Below, piece after piece: positions 1-15,000 of a stretch of DNA of 64,000 nucleotides. A program made the position numbers and the translations under genes. The stretch spans positions 17,763,001 through 17,827,000 of the forward strand of contig CM040088.1 of assembly GCA_022496805.1 (NCBI GenBank). Direction: 5' to 3'. The stretch's first letter is position 1, and each line of letters opens with the position of its first letter. Source of the DNA: Pohlia nutans (lineage: Eukaryota; Streptophyta; Bryopsida; Bryales; Mniaceae). Under the pieces are notes generated by a model. The model was given only the letters and a program-made list of their open reading frames with translations. It was not told where the DNA came from and did no database searches.

Positions 1-3000
1 GTTAACCTAGATAGCATAGAAAGTGCAGAACTCTTGCAAGTCATTGAACCACTAGAATTAAAAGAATAAGGAAATTCTGGGCACCTCTCTGTTTCTTTTA
101 GAGCAGAAAGAGCATCCTTCAACTCCTCAGCATTACGTGTATTTGATTCTTCAAGAGCAGATTGTGTCACAAAAATGTGATTGTTCAGCTTCTGCGACTC
201 CATTTCTATGTCTTCCCTTAGCAGCCGCTGCCGTTCTGCTTCTCTCTTCAGCAAGCCCAACTACAAACCAACATCGATAGAAATAAGCACTCCACATACA
301 CGGAAGGTACGAACATTGTACTACAACAGTCAAGATTAATAATGGCGATTTACTTCGTTTGTCAAATTTCGACGAAATTTCAGAATAAGATATCGTCGGG
401 TGTTAAGGAAGCATCAGTTAAGAGTTGAGAACTTTCAACTCACTTGACTTTCCAGAGCATAGACTGTGCTCTCCAACTCGTGCACTGATCTTGTAAGGAG
501 CATGGCTTCGTCTTCTTTCTCCTTTGCATGAGTTCTGCTTAGTTCTTCAGCCTGCGCGACATGGGACTGCATTGTAAGACAAGTTCAAGGAGCTATTGAC
601 TAGAGATTGTTCACTAGTGTCCGGTGGTGAAGAGGAGAAAACTTTAAAAGAACCAACATCAAAAAATGTGAATTCGATTTATCTACCTGATGCAATTCAG
701 AGACAACAGCATCACGCTCCTCTACCATCGTCTGCGTCATTTCCAGCTGCTCTGTCAATTCGAGGACTTCGATCTGGAGCCGATCTTTCTCGTTTTCAAC
801 CTCCTTAAGATCAATAGTGGCCTCTTCAAGCGTGTTCGCCATGTTCTGCTCCGCCATTCGCAACTCATCTTCTAGACTTTCAATGGTTTGCCGCTTCTTG
901 TCTAGCTCAGTCTCCATTTCATAAGCCTTTCCTTTCCAGGTCGCGGCCTGATTCCTCGTTTGGACGATCTCTTCTGTTACTTGACCAATCTCAATCTCCA
1001 ATTTTGCCCGCCTTTCCTTTTGCAAATTCAGTTCTTGTTGCAAGGCATCTGTTGTAACACGCAACGATTCGAGCTCTTGGTTAAGGCGAAGTTCTTGGAG
1101 TGCGGACTCCTGTAGTAAATTGAGGTCAGATTCTAGACTCTGTAATAGGTCATCTTTCTGTTTGAGGTCCCTCTCAAGTGCCTCCATTTCGAGCCTCGTC
1201 TCAACCTGCATATTTTCTGCAGCTGTGGCCCGCTGTTGATTGGCGGCAACTTCAGCAGTAAGGTGCTTAATGCTAGATAGCAACTCTCTCTTTTCATTCT
1301 CGAGGGAGTCCAATACTTCTTGTTCGATGGAGTGTCTGCTGAAGTGTTCTTCCATTTCAGTTTCCCTTATTTGGAGCTTTGCCTGAAGATCAGCTACTAT
1401 AGAAGACCCTTCCTCAATTTCATTGATCAAATCTTGTCTTTCAGAATCCATCTCAGCTATCCTGCGCTGACATTCTCGCAGCTCATCATACACCAGTTCC
1501 AATTGCTCCTTGCATTCTTCCTGGGTTGCAAGTAGCTTCCCCCGGAGAATCTCTAATTCGGAGACTTTCTCATCAAGTTGTACCTCCGTATCTTGACATC
1601 GTTGTTCCCAATCCCATAAATCTACCTCCATAGCTGCCTCCTGGGACTTGAGCTTTTCAACCTCATCTGAGAGCAAGCGTAATTCCTCGTCCTTATGTTT
1701 TTCCAGCTGAGAAAACGAGGTCCTCAATTCATCCAAACATTTCTCGGAAGCTTGCCGTAGTTCTTTTAACTCGGCTATTTCTTGAGACTGAGAATAGACC
1801 TCAGCAGTGAGCACCAATTTATTCTTCTCAAGCTCCTTATTTTGCTGGAAGCAAGCGTCAAGCTGCGATTGAAAGAGCGAAAAGTGGTTCACAACCTCTT
1901 GAGAGGATTGAAGCATCTCTGCGTTCTGCAGTTGACTTTGACTCAAAAGGTTCTCAAGATCAGATGCCATGGCATCCTTCTCTCTTGATTCCTGGACTGC
2001 ACTCTCAAGCATTGTTGCCAGGATTTCTAGCTCCAATTTCTGCTTACAGGACCCAGTAGAGACATCTTGCAGCTCGGTTTGAAGCCTCAAAATTCTCAGC
2101 TCCAAATCAGCGCATTTCCGTGATTTTATCTCAACTTCCTCCCTGAATGCTCTTTTTTCTGTTTCTAGGCTGTTTACGGATTCAAGGATATCATTCCTCT
2201 CATGTTCAATCTGGGCTGATGCAAGCGTGGTCGCCTCCAAGGAATTGAGAATTTTCAGAATCTGAGCACTACTCTCCTCCAGATTATCCCGTAGTGAGGA
2301 TGTAATGTGATCCTTCTCCAGCAAATCGGTTGAGGCACTTTCGATAATGGTTCTCAAAATTTCAAGCTCTATTTGATGAGCAGTGGATGCAGCACTAGCT
2401 TCCTGCGACTGTTTACAGAGCTGCAAGTTCTGAATCTCCAACCTCTCCAGCAGGTTCTTCTTTTCACCATCCAAGGCCAGACAGCGCGCACTGCTGTGCT
2501 CCAGCTTCTCTCGAAGTGCAAAAATCATGTCATCTTTCTCCTGCAATTCTCTCGAGGCACTTTCGACGATGGTTTTCAAGCTTTCGAGCTCTGTTTGGTG
2601 TGCACTGGATGCAGCACTGGCTTCCTGAGACTGTGTACAGAGCTGCAGGCTCTGAATCTCCAACCTCTCCAGGAGGTCCTTCTTCTCGTCATCCAAGGCC
2701 AGGGAGCGGGCACTGCTTTGCTCCAGCTTCTCTCGAAGTGCAAAAATCATGTCATCTTTATCCTGCAATTCCCTTGAGACACTTTCGACGATGGTTTTCA
2801 AGCTTTCGAGCTCTGTTTGGTGTGCACTGGATGCAGCACTAGCTTCCTGCGACTGTTTACAGAGCTGCAAGTTCTGAATCTCCAACCTCTCCAGCAGGTT
2901 CTTCTTTTCCTCATCCAAGGCCAGACAGCGCGCACTACTCTGCCCCAGCTTCCCTTGAAGTGCAAAAATCATGTCATCTTTATCCTGCAATTCCCTCAAG

Positions 3001-6000
3001 GCACTTCCGATGATGGTTTTCAGGCTTTCGAGCTCTGTTTGGTGTGCAGTGGATGCAGCACTGGCTTCCTGAGACTGTGTACAGAGCTGCAGGCTCTGAA
3101 TCTCCAACCTCTCCAGGAGGTCCTTCTTCTCGTCATCCAAGGCCAGGGAGCGGGCACTGCTGTGCTCCAGCTTCTCTTGAAGTGCAAAGATCATGTCATC
3201 TTTCTCCTGCAATTCTCTCGAGGCACTTTCGACGATGGTTTTCAAGCTTTCGAGCTCTGTTTGGTGTGCACTGGATGCAGCACTGGCTTCCTGAGACTGT
3301 GTACAGAGCTGCAGGCTCTGAATCTCCAACCTCTCTAGCAGATCCTTCTTGTCCTCATCCAAGGCCAGGGAGCGGCCACTGCTTTGCTCCAGCTTCTCTT
3401 GAAGTGAAAAAATCATGTCATCTTTCTCCTGCAATTCCCTTGAGGCACTTTCGACAATGGTTTTCAAAATTTCGAGCTGTAACTCGTGCGCAGAGGATGC
3501 AGCGCTGGCTTCCAGCGACTGCTGACAAAGCTGCTTACCCTGCATCTCCAACCTTTCCAGGAGATCCTCCTTATCCTTATTCAGGGCGCTTACTCTATCC
3601 AAGAGTAAACATTTCTCTTTTTCCAGCTGAGAAACAGCCATCTGTAAAGAATCCAGCACAGATGAAAATCTGATTTTCTTCTCCTCCAGACCAGCTTTTA
3701 AGGTCTCTGCAGTATGAAGTTCATTAGAAGTACTTTCTAGCATGGTTGCGAGAACTTCCATAGCTACATCAAATTCTGCTTCATATTGTAAGAGCTTTTC
3801 CGAATTGCTTCTCAGCACATGTCTCTGTCTTTCCGCTTCTGCCATTAAGTGCACCTCTTTCTCTTCTAGTTCGTGGGCATGCTGTCGCAGATCATTAATT
3901 TCGGTGACTGCCTTATCCAAACTCCGCTGAATGCACGATATCTCATTCTGGCTCTTCTCTAGATCAGAGTTGAGGACTTGTACAGTAACCTCTGTTTCCA
4001 AAAGCTTCGCAGCTGCTGCCTTCACCGTGTCATGAGAGGCAGCGAGATCGGCTTCGAGCTTGAGGATGTCATCTTCATGAGAGTCCTTTTGCTGCCTGAG
4101 GCTAAGAATTTCCATCTCCAACACCTGCTTAATGCGCAACGCATCTGCTAGTGACATCTCCAGCTCTTTCGAATTTGCCACATTCGTACTCAGCTCTTCG
4201 CACATCTCTGAAAATTGCCTCTCTAGCTCTGCGTTTCTCGTAGAGAGGCGATCGCACTGAGAAGTTAACTCTGAAATACACGTATTTTTTGCAGCCAAGG
4301 AAGTAAGTACTCCTTGAAGTTCATCTCTTGTAGTTGAATATCCTTTCTGTTGTAACTCCATGTTCTGCATTGCATCCTCTAGAGCTGCTTGCGATCCTAC
4401 CAGCAAATCTTGAGTTCTATTGAGAGAAATTTGGAGAGCCTCATTCTCCATGACACTTTCGTGCAATCTCTGCTCCAAGTAATCCACCTTTGCATTAAGC
4501 ATTGCAAGCTTCGTATGTGCTTCTTCGGCAGCCCTTTCTATCTCAGAGGTTTGAATCCTCATAAATTCATTAAATTCATGGTCGACGCCAGCTGCTGTCT
4601 CCGAAAAAATGTCCGCGAGCAGCGTTTTCATTCCATGAATATCCAAACTCATGTCCTGCAACTGTTTCTCCACATGATCCATGGTCACAGACACTTCCTC
4701 ATTAATCATGCTGAGCATCTCACTACTCTGGAGTGTCATTCTCTCCTCCCTCGACTTCCATTTAAGCAAATCGAGCTTAGCACTTTCGTTAGCTCGAACT
4801 AAAGCATTGACAAGAATTTCTGCCTCCTGCAAAGTGGCCTGCCCATCCTCAAACTGTTTCCTCAACATTATCACTTCACTGCTCTTCTCACTGGCACAAA
4901 GTTTCGCAGCTTCCATCTCTGCCTTCACTTCTTCAATCTGCTTACGCCATTCACGAGTTGATTCATCCATCTTCTCCTCTGTTTTTACGAGGAGCTCCAT
5001 GACCTTGTGCAACTCACCTTCAAAAGCCTTTAATTCCACATCTCTGCATCTTACCTCATCTTGGGCATTCACAAGTGATCTGTTAATGCTATTGAGCTGG
5101 AGCTTAAGATCACTCCTTTCGTCAGCAACGCATCCCAGTTCAGCTTCCACCTGCCTGCTGCTTGCAATAGTAGCACTCAGCTCCATCTGTACTGATAAGA
5201 TAGTGCTGTCCTTGTCGAACACCTGTGCTCGTAATTTTTCGCACTCACGATTAAGGTTTTCAACGTCTATCTTGAGTATATCAAAATAATTATTAAGGGG
5301 GCTAGCTCCTGAAACTGCAATTGCATTATTGTCATTACAAGAACTAGAGACAAAGCAACTGCTTCTGTGAAGCTCCACCGCATATTGTTCCCAGTGAGAA
5401 AGCTCCAACTGAAGTGCCTCCTGCTTTGCTAACAATTGATTATTGGTTTCTTTCAATGCTGAACCTTTGTTGAGAAGTTGTTCGATAGCTGCGTCTGCAG
5501 CAGATAGTAAGGACCGAGCCTTCGCAAGATCCAGATGCGTCTTTTCTGCGGAACCCTTCACTTCTATGAAATCCAGGGAAATTTGAGTGAGGTGATTTGA
5601 CATTTCTCCTCTTGCAATACTCCATTGGGTTTCAAGTTCGCTAATGGTCACTTCACACTTCTTCTCGGTAGCCATTATCTCGCCCTCCAACTCCTTCAAA
5701 GCATTGTAAAAGCCTTGTTTCATTTCTTGGCTCTCCAAGATCTCTCGGTTAGCTGTAACAAGACGGTCTTTCAACTGCTCTCTTTCAACCTGCCACTGCT
5801 TTTCCAAAACTTTGAGATCCTCTTTTAAGAGACTGAGGGTCATGCTGGTCATGCTCTCTTTCTCATGCGATTGCTCCAAGCTTTTCTCCAGGCCGTCAAT
5901 CTGGCCTTGTAGGGATGAAAATTCAATCTCCCGACAAGCCAGGCACCTTGTCAGCCTCTTATTCTCGGCTGCAAGAGCTTCCGTTTGAAGCTTCAATTGC

Positions 6001-9000
6001 TCTTCTGAGCGGGCAAGCTCCTTCATCAACAATTTCGACGCACGCAGTTTCTCTTGGGTCTCTACAGCTTTGCTTTCCGATTCGGTCCAGTCTCGCTGGA
6101 GAACGATGATCTCCTCTTCCTTCTTCTTAATTAGGACCCTTGAATCCTCTAAAGCATCCTCTAGTGCCTGAACGCGAACACCAAAGGACGCATTCTCGGA
6201 CTGCACGGTATTCAGCTCCCCGAGAAGCTCATACTCCCGTTCACGCAACAGTTGCTCGAGCTGATTCTTGTTTTCATTAGCATTTACAAGCTGTTGTTCC
6301 ATGCTCGAACAGTGGTCCAAGACCTTTTGCTCGATAGATTCAGCATCCACTTCCAACTTTTCTTTCATGAGAATAAGGGCGTCCAAATCCAGAAGTATCG
6401 CTTTCATCTGGCGGTGGGTGTCTTCCACCTTGTCATCAGCTATTTGAAGCTTCAGTTCCAAGACTTGCTTTAGACTGCTTATCTCCTGGCCCTGTCGGTT
6501 CACAACAAGAACCAGCTCCTCTGCTTTTGATCTCAACATCTCGTTCTCGCGTTGGGTATTCTCATTCGACTGCAGGAATTCCTCCAGCTCGTGAGAAAGC
6601 TTGGTTTCGCGAGAGCAGGCGTCATGTAGTTGGGACTGTAATGTGGCAAGGTAGGCCTCCATGGAAGTAAGTGCTTGTTCCTTCTCCAGGCATTTGTCAT
6701 ACGCAAGCACGGCGGCACTCGACATTGTCTCTTTCTCGATCTCCCACTCCGCCAAGTGCTTTTGAAGACGTGAATCGAGTTCTGTCATGGAATTCTTGTT
6801 CAACTCAAACTGCAAACATTGGGCCAAGATTGTATGTCAGTAGCTAAGGACCCCGTAGAACTTCAAATGCTGTAAGACCTGATAGCTATTGGATATGAGT
6901 GCAGTACGATAAAAAAAATTAAAAGTTCGTTAACGAAAATCAGCAAAGTAAGGTATTTCGAAACCTGCTCCTTGAAGGCTTCTGCAGAAGTTTGCGTTCT
7001 TTTCAGCTCTTCCTGTAAAGACGTAACCACTTTAACTCTCTCCTCCCGTAGGACAATCTCTTGCGTTTTGACCACTTCCAGCTCAGTCTCAAGTTTCAGG
7101 GCCACATTGCGTGCAAGCTCCAGCTCCTGCTCCAGTTGTGTGCACCTCTGCTTGGCCTCTGATGTGTCTCTCTCCAATCCATCTTTTTCAAGCCCCCATT
7201 CTTCCTGTACAATTAACATGCCAGCTTGCACAATAGCTAGCTCAACTACCTTGGCTTCTGCCTCCTGTAAGGACCTCCGGACTGATGATAGCATTTCCTG
7301 TAGAGCTTCAGAACGTTTTGCAACTTCACAGCACCGTATCTGGAGACTTTCTTTTTCCGTGGCTAGCTGCATACTCCGACCCTCACTTACCGATAATTCG
7401 TCCTGAAGTCTTAACAGACTTGTCTGCATGACAGTTAATAAAGAATCTTTCTCTGCAAGTTCCTTACTTGTATTATCGATTACCTGCAAGTGCTCTAAAT
7501 TCTGATGGACAAAAATCTCTTCCTTCCCCTTGAGTTCTTTCAGCAACATGGTCTTTTCGGTGATTTCGTCTTGGAGGCTCAGGACCATCCTGTCCCGCTC
7601 TCTAACTTGAGAAGCGATATCATGATTAAGCTTCTGGGCTTCTTCATCAGCCGCAATCTTGCTTTGGAGCCACCATATCATGGTTGCAGCCACCGAACAT
7701 GATCTTTCTAATACTTCTCCGTCGTAGGCAAATTCTGCCGCGAGTTGCTCCTTTTCCATAGCCAATTTCTTCCTATCCCTCTCGCCATCAATCAATTCTA
7801 ATCGCAATCTGGTCAAAACGTCCTGCATCTGCTCCAATTCGAGCTGAGTGTCATCAATCGTCATCAAAACGTCTTGCATCTGCGCCAATTCCAGCTGAGT
7901 GTCATCCATTCTCTTCAACACAGTATCCAATTCCAGGCGGTGTTTCTCAATGTCGTCAAGCAATTTAGTTTCCACATTGATTGCAGCCGTTATCTGGGCA
8001 TCTGCTTTCTCTAGGCGAGCCCGATCCCCGTCGTACTCATTTTGCAGCTGAGAGACCAATAAGTCCTTTTCAAACAAGCTGGCCATAGCGCGTTCTAGTT
8101 GCTTCTGCAAGCTTAAGATTAAGCAATCTTTATTTCCCAGCTCCTCTTCAGCACGATCGTTCTGAATCCTGAGAATATTCTTTGCAGAACATTCTGCAGT
8201 CAGAGTTTCTGAAAACCATTGCAACATGGTCGTGCAAACGGCAAATTTCCTCTTGATGCCGTTGAAGTGATCATTACCGCCTGCCTGCCTTGCTTGATCT
8301 GTATCCTTCTTTTTAGCCGGAGGGGTTATTGTCATGCCCAATTGTTGCACACTGACGAGCCCTCGTTCTCGAACGCTGCCTTCGTCAAGGGCAGTTGGTT
8401 GTGATAAACAATCATCAAGTATCCCTTCCATCTCACGGACGGCATCAGTGAGGGCGTGTTCACCCTCGTTAAGATGTTCAAGGAGCCTGGAGGTAGCTGC
8501 TTCCCTCTCTTGGCGGGCCTTGGTTGCAATGTCTTTCTCTTTCAACAATTCCTCATTCTGTGCGGCCAAGTTCTTCCTCTCTTCCCGGACGGCTTGGACG
8601 ACCAAAATCAAACTCTCTAGCTCCTTGACAAGCTCTGTTGCACTCCACTTCGCGGCTGCCATCCCTTTCTCTTCTGTTACGACCTGTGGCTTCAATTTCA
8701 TGACTTCTTCCTGCAAACAACGAATAGCTTGCACCAATTCCAAATCTACAGGGTTCATATTGTTTCCCTGGAGGATTTGAAGGTCTCGATTTCCCTGAAG
8801 ATCTGATATTATCGATTCCGCATCCTGGGGTACCCTTCTAGTCGTATCTGGCTCGACCTCTAACAGAGATCGATCATCCACCGTCTGATTATTCTCCTCG
8901 GTGAAGTTCAATTTCAAGATACAATCCTTACCCTGTTCAAGATACAATGATTCCTCCCTCTGGGTCGTCGACGTCTCATCACATATCTTGGCAATATTCT

Positions 9001-12000
9001 CCATCCCTCCTCTTGCAGATTCAATTGAGCTGGTAGTTTGATGTGTGCAGCCGCTTTCGAATAAAAGGTCCAGCGATTTCAAGTTCTGTTCCAGCTGACT
9101 GATGCTAACAGTTCTTTTCCGAACTAGAATACGTTGCACTAGCTCATTTTCAGTGACTGATGCCACAGAACAAGTTGAACACTTTAGTTCGTCCTTTGTT
9201 GAAGACAGCTTTTGTATCAAAGACTGTGCCTCCTTTAGCTCCTCCCGCAATTCAATTTCCTGCAACCCAAATCATCATTCACCATTTTATATCCATTGAA
9301 TCCATTATTGCGGGAAAACATATAAAATGTTCAGAGCCAAGTTATCATCTGCGTACTGCCATAGTTCCTTACGTGTGGTTCGCTACACTATGACTTCATA
9401 TGCATGTGGTTTGAGAATCCAATGACGTCATCGAGAGTTACAGCAGTGATCAGACGTCGATTACCTTCATGCAAGCTGCAACCACTGCGTCTTCAGTATG
9501 CTTCAATGATAGACGCTGATCTTCAGCAATCTCCTTTGTCTCCAAATGTATTTGTCTGACAGCGTTCTGAGCCAATGTAACCATCTCCTACACGACAATT
9601 CGCAAATTTGAAATTTCTGCTACTAAAATCAGATGTATTATTAGTACGAATTCTCGAACATCTGTTTGAAAATGAAAATTCTATGAATTGATGTAACCAG
9701 TACCTGAGCAACTGAAATGTCCGATTCTGCAGATTGTAACCGACTCACAAGCATCTCCGCAGCATCCAATGCTCCCCTAGTTTCCTAAAGCAGAATAAGA
9801 TACACTGTGAGGTAGATGCATGGCTGTCATCATTAGCTTTCAAAGAAGTGATGCATTCCGCACCTAGACAGCAGGTTCAACTTTTAAATTGTCGAATAAA
9901 TAATTTATTTGTCTTTTTGTTTCGACTAAACTTAATTCCTGGGATTTCTGTAGGAAAAAAAGAAATATAATTTCCAAAATTTTAACTTAACAAAAAAATA
10001 AAATTTAAGCCGAACCTGCTATTCAAGTACGTAGTCTTAGATTACAGCCAACTGAAAAGACATTGCCAAATCGAGGAACATGCATTCTATCAACGTAAGA
10101 AATAATAATTCGTACCTGGAGATCTGCTTGCAGATCAGCTGCTTTCTGCAAAGACGCATTGAGCTGCTCATCGAGTTCGAAACGCAAGCTCGCTTCACGA
10201 TCTGCTCTATCCTCGCTCTGCATACGAGGCCCAGCGAACAATATTAACGTTGTCCTCGTTACGTGCCAAGCAACTTCCTAAAACTTCAACTACTGATAGC
10301 ACAAGGTGACCAATTTCTACTGGGAATGTACCTGCTGCAATTTGCTCTTAAGATTTGATATGAGCTCTAAATGCTGGGCATGGCCCCATTCAATAGCTTC
10401 AGCATCTGATGCCTGGTCCTGCAAAAGAATGTGACAAAATTCCTGTTCAGTACGACGGAACCATGTAATACGTAACAGATTAATCCAGACGTTCATCTAA
10501 ATCGTTCCAGAAATGTGAGTTTACCCGGAGCTTTTGAAGCTCCTCCTGATGAACTTCGTTCTTCAACTTCAGTTCCCGAAGCTCAGCATTTGATTCGTCG
10601 AGGTGCCTGCCAGAAGAGTCTAATCAGGTCTCTAGCCCAAGGTTTTGGACTGAATCTTAGCCAGCCTAACATCGACGAGCGTACACTGAGCTATCAATCG
10701 TAAAGATCAAGATTTCTAATGTTATGGTTGTTTTTCATGTCCTGCTCAATCATATATCAAATAGAACAGGCGTTCCTACTAAAATACATCTTCACATCAA
10801 GTATACGAGTGTAATGAAAAATTATCTACAACGCATCTGAGAAAATGACTCATACTTGGTTATTCTTGAGTTTGCTTCCAAAATCGAACTTAGGTTCTTC
10901 CGGCAATCCTCAACCTCCCTTCGATAGTTGTCTGTCTGTATTTGAGAACCATGCCACAGATTATGCAAGCGGACGTGGTATACAATTCGTTTTGAGCAAG
11001 ATAAGTTATAAAGACAACCAAGAAAGGATATCCAATGAGAAGTTCCTGACTGCGAACCCTGAGACGCTACATCAAGTTACAAACTATCAACTAGCGATTT
11101 ATCTTGGAATAATGAAGAACATGCTCTCTATTGAAAACGGGAGCATACTTCAATACGCAGCAGCTCAATTTCCCGCTGGGCAGCAGCAAGCTCCGGTGCC
11201 AATGCTTCTCTCTGTTACAACATCCAATCGGGACATGAGCATCCTCTCGTGGTTGTCTCAACTAGGTCGAGATCTTCTCATTGTTCTCAAGGGATATCTA
11301 CGTTACATAGGCTGGAAAGATACACTTTTGAGCGATACATGTGACATTCATTAACTAGGATGCGAGTTACCTGAGGTGAAGTGAGAGCTGTTAGCGATAG
11401 TTTACTATCTAGAACTTCCAGAAGCTGCAAAATTCACACGCACGCAAGCCAATCAGTTTATGAGCTTCACTGCTAAGATATTCGCTTCGTCTTAGAGTCC
11501 ACAAGTTCAGAGAATCACTAGAATCATCTGACATCGCTACCTCGTACTGATCCAGGAAATAAAAATCTGCACCTGATCCCTCAAGTTAGAGATTTCGTCA
11601 GCCATTGCTTCCCTCTCTCCGCCAGTGTAAAAGTCTTGAAACCTGCATTAGGAGATTAGACTTGTAAGAGTCAAGACTTGAATTTCACGAACTGAAATTC
11701 AGCCTCCAAAGCTTTGGGAAAACAATTCAAGTGTTACTAAAATTGTGAACTTCTTCAATAATGATATCAAGGAACTAAGAAATGTTGTAGAGCCAAAATG
11801 AAAGTAACCTGCGGAGTTGCTCCAGTAGTCGTATATTCTCCATTGCGAAACGTGTGAGCTCGGGGTTACGGTCAGCTTTTTCTTGCATGAGCCGTAACTC
11901 GTTCATAAGAAAGTCGTTTTCTTGCCTGAGGTACATATCCGCTGACATCATCCCAGATGACAGAGCTTCTAACCTTCGTATCTTATCCTCTCGAAATCGT

Positions 12001-15000
12001 AACAACATCTTGCTACATTGGCTGTCATCCTCCCGTTGTTTCACCTATATGGCACATTTCCTTCTCAGAACAAAGAACAGGGTCGAATATGGCATCTGAA
12101 TAATTCCCATTTATCATCTCTTCGTCTCTATATACAACAGATTACAGATTATGTCTGTTGAAACTCACAAGGCGAGTCAGCTGTTCAATCTCAGCTGCCT
12201 GTCGCTTTTCAGAGAACTCTGCCTCCTGCTCTCTTCTGAGTGCTCCAGCCAGGACTGCCTCCATTGCTTCCAGCTGTACTCAAGGAAGCAACCCCCAACA
12301 TAAACCACCAGTTTTACACCCTCAATTTGAAGGATAATAACAATAACATCGCATTCAGGGACCAAAGTATCATGTACCTCTGTTCTTGAGACAAACTAAC
12401 ACGAGACTGTAGAGGTTACAGCGGTAGTGATTGCACGGGACTTTCACAAGCCTGATATTTAAAACAAGAGATTAAACTTGGGAAAGTCGCAAAACCTTCT
12501 TATTTGGAAATCGAGATGCAGAAAAAGCTTTACTGAAATCCCATGAATCTAATGAACAACGAGATTGCTCTTGTTCATCAACTGCAACCACTGCCATTCC
12601 CAGATTGTTGTCTCCTTTGCGCACGCTATCCTGGGGGACTAGTGATACTGAGTGCATAGATGGCGTCCTAGGCAAGTCTTGCCTCCTTATGCGGTCCAAC
12701 TCTTCCTAGAATCCAAAGTATTGTACCAGTTAGATATACTGCAGATTAAAGAAGGAATTATAGAAAATATAAAGAGAAACATAAAGAACGTTCTTTCTTT
12801 GATCAGAGCATTGTTTTTCTTGAAACGATGTGAATACAGGGCATCTTCAATAAATGTTGGCATTGCTGCGGCTCTTCTATGCCCACCTTCAGTTCTTGGA
12901 TTTCTTGACGGAGACCATTCACATCTCCCGAGGCATCTTCATTCACAATGGCCTGAGAAAGGTAAATGTACAAGACTGATCAGCGTCCACACTCATTTAA
13001 ATTAATCAAGTACAAATTTTAGCCATGAAGATTCACCAATTGAAGATTGGTTTGTAGAGTCATACGTTGTTTCGGATGAATTTGGCACGTTGAGCAAACT
13101 TCAATGTACTCAGAGTTTCCAAAGCACAGCTGCCAGACACACAAATTTTTCAGAAGCTCATATGCATTAAGGGTAGAAGCACCATAACCGACAATGCACC
13201 CAAAACCAACATGTAGACTAACCCATAATGGTTAACAGCCGAACTCATCCAAACTCAATGCTACTGGTGCAGAAATTTCTGTCAACCAATCAACTTCTTG
13301 CACTATTACTTATATTAGTCAATTCCAAGAAGCAACTTGGACCGATTTGTGGAATCATATGTTCACGGATTTGGGATAGTCTAGTTATCGGTTTCGGGTG
13401 ATGACTAACTTTTCACTACAGAAATTTGTAGGAATTTCGTTTTTTAGAATAAAATTCATGATTTCCATTTTCCTATGAAAAAAAAATACTCTCCGCCTTC
13501 TACTCCTAATGCACGTAGGCTAGAAAGCTTAAGTTATCGGTTATGGGTGCTTCTACCCTTAAATGGGTAATGGCATCCAGTAATGGCATCTAATATCCGT
13601 CAAACCAGTATAATAGCATTATATCATCTAAAAGCGTGCAACAGCGCTGTAACCATTATCAACACAGAAAAACGAAAGTTAAGAGCTTAATACCAGCTGG
13701 AAGGACTTATATTTGCTATCATGGTAGTCTTCGAATTTCCGCCCAAAGAATCCTGCACCCCGAGATAGTTAAAATCTGTAATCAATCCACCCAATCCTCG
13801 ACAAAATAACAAGGCATGCGTGTATATAAATTGAGTGGCACATGGCTGAGCGAAATATATTCCTGAGGACGTGTATTGACTGAACGATGGGATGGTTCAA
13901 GACTGGTTATCTGTCAAACCTGCAATAGATATGTGAGTTTTGAATCGCGGTAGGGCACATGGCGCTGCTTTCCGTTTGCGACATCCACAAGTATCATGAT
14001 GACGAGTCTGTCAGGACACCCACATCAATCGTAAACCATCACACGGAATCCAACTTACGCCAGCATGAGAAAGCATTACAAACCACTGCAAAAAATTACA
14101 TACCCTAGAGTGGAGAGCGACTTGTTGATATTAGCGGCCTCCTTCAACCGATCTCCTTCTGCTCCAGAGGTTTTCTGCCTGCAGAAACATCATTGTTAAT
14201 CAACTATTATGTATTACCGGTACGTTCCTAAAGCTGCTTTTAAAATCTTCTCAAAAGAATGTTGTTTACCTCTCCGATCCTGCAAGATCCACCAGATTCA
14301 ATCGCCCAAATCGAATATTCGTAGCTGAGTTGAATTCCCACTGCACAACATGAGACAAAGCGGTTCATGAAAATCAAGAAACACAAGTGACTAAAGAAAA
14401 CTCTCACCGTAAAAGCCCAATGTAAAAATATAACTGGTGTTATGATATACCTTGCTTTCAATGGTGCAGGTAAACACACTATGAGAACGACTGCTCTCAC
14501 GGTTCAAATTCGTAGCAGCCACTTTCCTGTTAGCGGCCCCCTGAAATTTGCAATGACCATATTGCATAGTACAAATAATCATTAGTTCTTTGAAATGCAG
14601 GCATGATAATTATAATTCAGGATATATTCGTTCATGGTCTCATCGTATGCAATCCTTACCAGGAGGAGAAGATGAACCACATCTTGGACGCTTCCGACCG
14701 CAACTTCAGATAGATTTTCTACGTACACTCCCTTTTTGCCACCTTCTCGAACCTGCAATACCCAGTGCCGTGGCATAAAGATACAATGTGAAAGTGGGGA
14801 TGACCTAGAACATTCAGAAAGTTGTATACATCAAGACACCAAGGTCATCATTCATAGAGCTGCCGAATACCTGCAAATTCGTAGAAGTTGGCTCCAGAAG
14901 ATCAGTGATCTGCTCATTGAAGATCTCCAAAAAGGAGCACTTACAAACATATTTCAGGTGCTCAGCGGTCCGAGATTCTTCTTCCTGCCAATTGCAATCA

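Noticed and set aside
2254..3585. CRISPR-like regular repeats
   Set aside because: The 222-bp units are contiguous coding repeats in a eukaryotic gene, without spacers.
2373..3673. Long plus-strand open frames across the kinesin repeat region
   Set aside because: They are shadows of the 222-bp coding repeat on the opposite strand and share its period. The minus-strand frame carries the kinesin coiled coil.
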